The translations under genes and the position numbers were made by a program. 33,977 bases of DNA from Granulosicoccus sp. (lineage in GTDB: Bacteria; Pseudomonadota; Gammaproteobacteria; Granulosicoccales; Granulosicoccaceae), in NCBI GenBank assembly GCA_023300375.1, contig JALZWO010000226.1, positions 1 to 33,977 of the forward strand, given 5' to 3'. Positions within the stretch are counted from its first letter, which is position 1. Each line of letters opens with the position of its first letter. The notes below the pieces were generated by a model that saw only the letters and a list, made by a program, of their open reading frames with translations, did no database searches and had not been told where the DNA came from. Below are positions 28,777-33,977 of the stretch, in pieces.

Positions 28777-30822
28777 ATGGAGGACGACGAACTCGAGGAA
28801 CTTAAGCAAATGTTTCTGGAAGAGTGTCTAGAAAACTTTGAGCTTCTCGAGAATGGCCTGATGCGCATGGGCGATGGAGAGTGCAGTTCAGACACTCTCA
28901 ACGAAGTCTTCCGCGCGGCACACTCCATTAAAGGAGGAGCAGCAGGATTCGGCTTTAATCCCATGTCTGAGCTAACGCATCACATGGAAACATTGCTGGA
29001 CGAAATGCGTTCAGGTAAAAGATCTGTGGAAGAGGTGGATGTAGATCTACTTCTAGAGGCTCTGGACATACTTCAGGAAATATTGCAGGTTTGCCAGGCG
29101 GAAGGTACGGGCGACCATGAAAACAGGCTTGCTCTGCAAACAAAGCTAGAGCAAGCTGTGTCGAGCTCTGAGGAAACGCCTGAAAGCACGACTGCAGTCA
29201 GCAGCACCTCTGAGGAACAAACACCGTCGGTTTCATCCACCAATCACTGGCAAATCAAATTTGCACCGAATCCCAATTTTCTCCAGCGTGGTAATAACCC
29301 GCTGTCATTGCTGCGAGAGCTAGCGCGACTCGGCACTTTAGAGCTCACCCTCAATAATGATTGCATTCCTGAATGGTCTGTATTTGATCCAAATATAAGC
29401 TACCTATCTTGGAACGCACAGCTCGTCAGTTCAGAATCAGAAGAGACGATACGTGCCATTTTTGATTGGGTAGAAGATGACTGCGTGCTGGAAATAACTT
29501 TAGAAACTAGTAGTCCTACTGCCCCCACACAAGTGGATGTTATTCCGAGCATTGAATCAGAGAAAGAGACTACATCTAAAGAAGTTACCCCAAAAAAGGC
29601 TGAAGAAAAATCTGATCCTCCAGCCAAGGCAAAAAAGAGTTCCGCTGGGGCAGAAGGCGCATCTATACGAATAGCCACCGATAAAATTGACCAGCTAATC
29701 AATATGGTTGGCGAGCTGGTCATTACACAATCAATGCTAAGCCGTGTTGGCGATCAGGCTGGGCCTATTGATGTACAAGAACTCAGAGAGCGACTAGCTG
29801 ATCTTGAACACCATACGCGCGACCTACAAGAGAGCGTCATGCAGGTGCGCATGCTGCCTATTTCATCCGCCTTTAGTCGTCTGCCAAGACTGGTTAGAGA
29901 TTTGTCTAAAAAGCTAGATAAAAATATAGATTTAGTCTTAACGGGTGGAACGACAGAGTTAGACAAAACAGTACTTGAGCGAATGGTAGATCCATTAGTG
30001 CACCTTGTCAGGAACTCATTGGATCACGGATTGGAAAACACCGCTGAGCGAGCAGAAGTAGGTAAGTCCAGCAGAGGACAGTTAGAGCTCAGTGCACGCC
30101 AGGAAAGTGGCAACGTAATCATAGAAATCAGTGACGATGGCCGTGGAATAAACGGTCAGGTCATATTAAAAAAAGCTCGAGAGCGCGGCATCGTTCAGCC
30201 TGACGAAGAGCTAAACGACGATCAAATCAATCAGCTTATATTCGCTCCCGGCTTCTCCACTGCAGAGACAGTAAGCGATGTCTCAGGACGGGGTGTTGGA
30301 ATGGACGTTGTAAGACGTAACATCGTGGACCTTGGAGGGCAGGTAAACGTGCATTCACAGCTTGGAACAGGGACAACTGTGAAGATCAAACTTCCATTAT
30401 CACTAGCCATTCTAGATGGCCAGCTTGTACGAATTGCTGATCAAATATTTGTCATTCCCATCCTGAGTATCATCGAATCAATGGAAGTGGGTCAAACAGA
30501 TTTGAGTGTACTGCCAGGTGGTGATGAGGTATGTCTGTTTCGCGGTTCCTATTTGCCTACTATTAATGTGGCCCGGCAATTCCAACTTAGTAATTCATCA
30601 GATCCGAGAATGGTAGTTATTGTTGAAACACATCTCCAACGGATCGGGCTATTGGTAGACGATATTCTAGGACAACAGCAGGTTGTCATTAAACCATTGG
30701 AAAAAAATTATAAGGCAGTTAATGGACTAGCTGGTGCGACAATTATGAGTGATGGAGCAGTCGCACTAATACTAGATCCTAATGGATTTGGTCAGATTAA
30801 TTCAGTTACCGAAGCAGCCTGA
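28777..30822 (+). CDS. cheA: chemotaxis sensor histidine kinase CheA
   Basis: A 681-residue CheA. The N-terminal Hpt domain has the phospho-accepting His49 in RAAHSIKGGAAGFGF. Residues 157-243 (HWQIKFAPNPNFLQRGNNP and following) form a compact domain in place of a recognisable CheY-binding P2, flanked by acidic/Ser/Lys-rich linkers. Then come the dimerisation helices (296-360, IDQLINMVGELVITQS), the ATPase with N box HLVRNSLDHGLE (409-420), G1 ISDDGRGI and G2 GRGVGMDVV, and a C-terminal CheW-like domain (about 545-675). It transfers phosphate from ATP to its response-regulator partners at the receptor array. It is the first gene of the operon, 14 bases before cheW. Confidence 0.95.
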   Translation: MEDDELEELKQMFLEECLENFELLENGLMRMGDGECSSDTLNEVFRAAHSIKGGAAGFGFNPMSELTHHMETLLDEMRSGKRSVEEVDVDLLLEALDILQEILQVCQAEGTGDHENRLALQTKLEQAVSSSEETPESTTAVSSTSEEQTPSVSSTNHWQIKFAPNPNFLQRGNNPLSLLRELARLGTLELTLNNDCIPEWSVFDPNISYLSWNAQLVSSESEETIRAIFDWVEDDCVLEITLETSSPTAPTQVDVIPSIESEKETTSKEVTPKKAEEKSDPPAKAKKSSAGAEGASIRIATDKIDQLINMVGELVITQSMLSRVGDQAGPIDVQELRERLADLEHHTRDLQESVMQVRMLPISSAFSRLPRLVRDLSKKLDKNIDLVLTGGTTELDKTVLERMVDPLVHLVRNSLDHGLENTAERAEVGKSSRGQLELSARQESGNVIIEISDDGRGINGQVILKKARERGIVQPDEELNDDQINQLIFAPGFSTAETVSDVSGRGVGMDVVRRNIVDLGGQVNVHSQLGTGTTVKIKLPLSLAILDGQLVRIADQIFVIPILSIIESMEVGQTDLSVLPGGDEVCLFRGSYLPTINVARQFQLSNSSDPRMVVIVETHLQRIGLLVDDILGQQQVVIKPLEKNYKAVNGLAGATIMSDGAVALILDPNGFGQINSVTEAA

Positions 30823-30836
30823 ACGAGATATTTAGA

Positions 30837-31346
30837 ATGACAACAAAATCGAACACAGCTGTATCAAATGAGATTGCAGAAACTGCAGATCAGTATCTTA
30901 CGTTCCTTTTAGGAGACGGAGAATACGGTGTAAAAATCCTGCAAGTGCAAGAGATAAAAAGTTGGGGACCTTATACCCCCCTGCCTAACTCTCCAGACTA
31001 TTTACTAGGAGTTATCAACTTGAGGGGCTCAATAGTCCCGATCATTGATTTAAGAATACGTTTTAGCCTTGAAAAAGTGGAATATACGTCCACTACCGCC
31101 ATCATCATTGTGCATGTTGAAATAGATTCACATACACGAATAGTGGGCCTGGTGGTTGACCTCGTCTCCGATGTACATCACTTAGCTCAAGATGCCATTC
31201 AATCAGAGGAGGAAATCACTGGAGGACCTAACGGAGGCTACATAAAAGGACTGGGACAAATCGGTGACAAGATGGTGATTCTAGTTAATTTAGAGCCCGT
31301 AGTGGCATCAAGTTTGGCCTCCTTACCTGAAGTCCCAAGCGCATGA
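30837..31346 (+). CDS. cheW: chemotaxis coupling protein CheW
   Basis: A 169-residue single-domain CheW that links CheA to receptors. Features: QYLTFLLGDGEYGVKILQVQEI near the start, PLPNSPDYLLGVINLRGSIVPIIDLR in the middle and GLVVDLVSDVHHL later, all standard blocks. The end (QIGDKMVILVNLEPVVA) is typical. Its TGA overlaps the ATG of the small STAS gene (ATGA), so the two are translated together. Confidence 0.95.
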   Translation: MTTKSNTAVSNEIAETADQYLTFLLGDGEYGVKILQVQEIKSWGPYTPLPNSPDYLLGVINLRGSIVPIIDLRIRFSLEKVEYTSTTAIIIVHVEIDSHTRIVGLVVDLVSDVHHLAQDAIQSEEEITGGPNGGYIKGLGQIGDKMVILVNLEPVVASSLASLPEVPSA

Positions 31347-31615
31347 ACATTGTAGAACTACCCCCAGAATTCACGTCAAATAGCCTAGATGATATTCACA
31401 GAAAAATAAGTGAATTCGTCAGCGCAAAAAATGAATACCGCTTTGATGGAAGTCAGGTCAAGAGTGTCGATGCAGCTGCCATTCAGCTTTTGGCCGTGTG
31501 CAAAAAATCAGAACCCGATTGCATGGAACCCAGCGTGTTTAAACCAAGCGAGGTACTTTCCAGCACTTTGGAATTTCTAGACGTCTTTAAGTCCTCATCA
31601 GTCCACGCTACCTAA
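31343..31615 (+). CDS. small STAS-domain protein of the chemotaxis operon
   Basis: A 90-residue protein with the STAS fold pattern: an N-terminal strand (MNIVELPPEF), a helix, a strand RFDGSQVKSVDAAAIQLLAVC and a C-terminal helix FLDVFKSS. In anti-sigma antagonists the motif is Asp-Ser-x-Gly with a phosphorylatable Ser; here it reads Asp43-Ala44-Ala45-Ala46, so phospho-control of that type is unlikely. It overlaps cheW by four bases and cheR by one (TAATG), so it is made in step with both and presumably belongs to the array. Function is not known; a scaffold or adaptor role is inference. Confidence 0.8.
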   Translation: MNIVELPPEFTSNSLDDIHRKISEFVSAKNEYRFDGSQVKSVDAAAIQLLAVCKKSEPDCMEPSVFKPSEVLSSTLEFLDVFKSSSVHAT

Positions 31616-32448
31616 TGTCAAAACCCGCAACCAACGATCAATCATTCAAGCTAACTGACAAAGTATTCAATGAATTTCAAAAGGTAACGCTTACTCATAC
31701 AGGTATTCACCTGGATGATACTAAGCGAGCAATGATCACTAGTCGCTTTTCACGTCGTCTACGCGAACTAGGGATGGGAGGTTTTGAAGAATATCTTAGC
31801 TGCATTCGTGACACCACTCATCCTGAGTACGCAGAATTTGTAGACACAATAACCACTAATCTGACCTACTTTTTCAGAGAGCCTCATCACTTTGATAAGT
31901 TACGAGAAGACATCCTGCCTGGCTTGCAGGGCATAAGCTCTACCGCAGATCCAATTAGGATATGGTCTGCTGGGTGTAGCTCAGGACAAGAACCCTACTC
32001 CATTGCGATAACAGCTCTACAAGAGTCATGTGCCGGACATAGAAAGGTAAAAATACTGTGTACTGATATCGACTCTAAAGTGATTCGACAAACAGAACAA
32101 GGTATTTATCGCTCAACGGAGCTGCGCGGATTAACAGATCACGATAAGAATTTATGGTTTAGCAAACAAGCTGACGGCGGCGTAAGGGCCAATGAAAGTT
32201 TAAGAGAATTAATATTCTGTCGGTACTTAAATTTGTTCGATCCTTGGCCAATAAAGTCTCATTTGGATGTTATTTTTTGTAGGAACGTACTTATTTATTT
32301 CGACATTGGTCGGCAAGAAAAATTAATACGAGGCATGGCTAAACTGCAAAAGTCTAAATCTATTTTGATAATAGGGCATTCTGAAACTATCGCTAACTGT
32401 AGCGATGTTTATCGAAGAACTAGTAACACGATGTACGAAAGAATTTAG
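31615..32448 (+). CDS. cheR: chemoreceptor glutamate methyltransferase CheR
   Basis: A 277-residue methyltransferase that uses S-adenosylmethionine to methylate receptor glutamates. An N-terminal helical domain (to about 80) contains ITTNLTYFFREPHHFDKL; the catalytic domain has the SAM motif IWSAGCSSGQEPYSIAI, the acidic CTDIDSKVI and FCRNVLIYFD, then the closing IIGHSETI. The divergent receptor carries the pentapeptide that such enzymes bind. Its ATG overlaps the STAS stop by one base. Confidence 0.95.
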   Translation: MSKPATNDQSFKLTDKVFNEFQKVTLTHTGIHLDDTKRAMITSRFSRRLRELGMGGFEEYLSCIRDTTHPEYAEFVDTITTNLTYFFREPHHFDKLREDILPGLQGISSTADPIRIWSAGCSSGQEPYSIAITALQESCAGHRKVKILCTDIDSKVIRQTEQGIYRSTELRGLTDHDKNLWFSKQADGGVRANESLRELIFCRYLNLFDPWPIKSHLDVIFCRNVLIYFDIGRQEKLIRGMAKLQKSKSILIIGHSETIANCSDVYRRTSNTMYERI

Positions 32449-32527
32449 CTTTGTGTAAATAGGCAACTATTTGAACCGTTGTTGGTTATCCAAGAGTTGG
32501 TCGATAGCATAATAAGGAATATATGTA

Positions 32528-33601
32528 ATGTCAGTTCAAAGAGTACTGATCGTTGACGATTCAAAAGCGTTCTGTTTGTTTCTGTCAAAAATTATTTCTG
32601 CAGATCCAAATTTGGATGTTATTGGGTATGCCTTAGATCCTTTTGAGGCGCGTGACAAAATCAAAGATCTTAATCCAGACGTTCTGACTCTAGACGTTGA
32701 GATGCCGCGAATGGATGGTCTTACGTTTCTGCGTAACTTAATGCGACTGCGCCCCATGCCCGTGGTTATGGTTTCTTCACTCACAGAACCCGGTGCTGCC
32801 ATCACTCTGGACGCTCTGGAAGTCGGTGCCATAGATTTTATGGTAAAGCGCCATACCTCAGATTCTCAAAGCATGGAAGAGTACTCTGCCGAGGTCGTTC
32901 GAAGAATCAAGAACGCAGCAGCAGCCAATATTCGTAAGAAAAATGTACAAACCACCGACGTTGCCATACCGGACGTACCAATTCTAAACCAGCGTATTCG
33001 GGCAGACAAACGTGTTTCCCCCGAATTGAAGAGACTAGTAGCGATGGGCGCATCCACGGGAGGCCCGGAGGCTTTGCGAAAAGTGCTAACTGATTTTTAC
33101 GATCCTGGTTGTGCTGTAGTGTTATGTCAGCATATGCCAGAGAGGTTCATGGCGGCATTCTCTCATCGGCTAAACTCAAGTTCACGATTTTCGATCAACT
33201 TAGCTGTTGATGGTGAAAAAATAGAACCTGGACATTGCTATGTAGCCCCAGGGGATAAACACTTAGAAGTGGTGAACAAGTCAGGATCCTTACATTGCAA
33301 GATCACATCAGATCCAGCCGTCAGCGGACACAGGCCATCTGTGAATACTTTGTTCAACAGCGTGGCGAAAGAAGTCAAACGAGGTGTTATTGGTGTTCTA
33401 TTAACTGGCATGGGAGACGACGGCGCAACAGGACTCAAATTGATACACGATGCCAATTACCCCACCATCATCCAAGACGAAAAGACTAGTGCGGTATGGG
33501 GAATGCCTGGACGCGCGCATGAGCTAGGCGGCGCGGACCAAGCGATGGGTCTTGAGTGTATCGGCCCTGTTTTAAACGCAATTAATAAAAAAGCTAAGTA
33601 G
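32528..33601 (+). CDS. cheB: chemotaxis response regulator and protein-glutamate methylesterase CheB
   Basis: A 357-residue CheB: receiver domain 1 to about 125 with phospho-acceptor Asp56 (LTLDVEMPRMDG), acidic pair Asp10-Asp11 and Lys107; linker; methylesterase domain with the triad Ser176 (GASTGGPEA), His202 (CQHMPERF) and Asp298 (TGMGDDGATG). It removes methyl groups from (and deamidates) receptor glutamates when phosphorylated by CheA. It is the last gene, 79 bases after cheR, with AAGGA ahead of the ATG. It is the only receiver domain encoded in the window. Confidence 0.96.
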   Translation: MSVQRVLIVDDSKAFCLFLSKIISADPNLDVIGYALDPFEARDKIKDLNPDVLTLDVEMPRMDGLTFLRNLMRLRPMPVVMVSSLTEPGAAITLDALEVGAIDFMVKRHTSDSQSMEEYSAEVVRRIKNAAAANIRKKNVQTTDVAIPDVPILNQRIRADKRVSPELKRLVAMGASTGGPEALRKVLTDFYDPGCAVVLCQHMPERFMAAFSHRLNSSSRFSINLAVDGEKIEPGHCYVAPGDKHLEVVNKSGSLHCKITSDPAVSGHRPSVNTLFNSVAKEVKRGVIGVLLTGMGDDGATGLKLIHDANYPTIIQDEKTSAVWGMPGRAHELGGADQAMGLECIGPVLNAINKKAK

Positions 33602-33930
33602 GACATCTTGTAGGGCTTTCAGATAAAACTGGTCCCGCCAGATTAGCGATTAACAGTGCAGTTCAGGCAAGGCAACGAATAAGCAAAGATCACCTGTTGT
33701 GTGAATCTCTGCACGAGCATGTTGCCAACCGCGCTCTGAATTTTTCAACAACCTGCAGCTACTCAGAAAAAAGAACTGTCGCCGTTAGGAGTGAGTTCGA
33801 CACCGAAACACCTCAATAAGGGATTACGCAGGTCACGATCTACGCCTTTGATTTGTGACTAAAAAACGTCTAAATCTCGGGGAGAGCCACTAGGGCGATG
33901 GCTGGAAGGCCTGTAAAGTTTTGATTTAAC
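33602..33930. other. 329-bp intergenic region after cheB
   Basis: No gene or clear terminator is visible. A weak AGCCA-N9-TGGCT repeat lies just before the tRNA 3' end. The span separates convergent units: the rightward che operon and the leftward tRNA. Confidence 0.4.
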
Positions 33931-33977
33931 TGGTGCCGGCACCAAGAGTCGAACTCGGGACCTACTGATTACAAATC
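33931..33977 (-). tRNA. tRNA-Thr(TGT), 3' part only
   Basis: Reverse-complemented, the last 47 bases read as the 3' half of a tRNA: the anticodon arm (loop TTTGTAA with TGT anticodon, followed by the closing ATCAG strand), the variable loop AGGTC, a T arm with GTTCGACTC, the 3' acceptor strand TGCCGGC and encoded ACCA. The anticodon and surrounding bases match bacterial tRNA-Thr(TGT). The 5' half lies outside the window. Confidence 0.9.

Noticed and set aside
33931-33977. Attachment site or genomic-island edge at the tRNA-Thr
   Set aside because: tRNA 3' ends are common integration targets, but there is no integrase, no second copy of the tRNA end in the window and no shift in gene character nearby.

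Overview
The window (about 34 kb) looks like the chromosome of a marine or macroalga-associated gammaproteobacterium. Reasons: an E. coli-type FadB/FadA pair, a 600-residue acyl-CoA dehydrogenase, a tRNA-Thr with encoded CCA, moderate GC, and an operon for alginate oligosaccharides. The genus cannot be fixed from sequence reading alone; a brown-alga associate such as Granulosicoccus is only a guess. No insertion sequence, phage gene or CRISPR array was seen.

Layout. 1-264: 3' end of an unrecognised gene. 307-1107 (+): alpha/beta hydrolase. 1202-7269 (-): peptide-type ABC operon (binding protein, two permeases, fused double ATPase) ending in a P1-family aminopeptidase; a 24-codon ORF exactly bridges the two permease genes. 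7648-8304 (+): histidine phosphatase. 8399-11745 (-): fadB-fadA, followed by a 15-bp stem-loop. 11746-12148: non-coding, with a 9-bp inverted repeat and 27-bp tandem repeats. 12149-13948 (-): acyl-CoA dehydrogenase.

14160-25679 (-): one long, tightly packed operon, read from high to low coordinate: FCD-type GntR regulator, AlgS-like ATPase, AlgM1-like and AlgM2-like permeases, AlgQ-like binding protein, PL15 exolytic alginate lyase, D-mannonate dehydratase, MATE transporter, AraC regulator. Predicted logic: AlgQ captures unsaturated or saturated alginate oligomers in the periplasm, M1-M2-S imports them, the cytoplasmic PL15 lyase trims them to monouronates, and ManD feeds D-mannonate into 2-keto-3-deoxygluconate. 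No endolyase, DEH reductase, KDG kinase or aldolase is in the window, so these must lie elsewhere.

26149-28461 (-): a Cache-type chemoreceptor with a C-terminal CheR tether. 28777-33601 (+): cheA-cheW-STAS-cheR-cheB, divergent from it. CheY, CheZ and CheD are absent locally, and a small STAS protein lacking the usual phosphorylatable serine is translationally coupled between cheW and cheR. 33931-33977 (-): 3' part of a tRNA-Thr(TGT).

The most interesting points are the ManD-containing PL15/AlgQMMS operon with its intercistronic stem-loop, the CheY-less STAS-containing chemotaxis operon, the bridging mini-ORF in the peptide transporter, and several precise inverted repeats in non-coding DNA.
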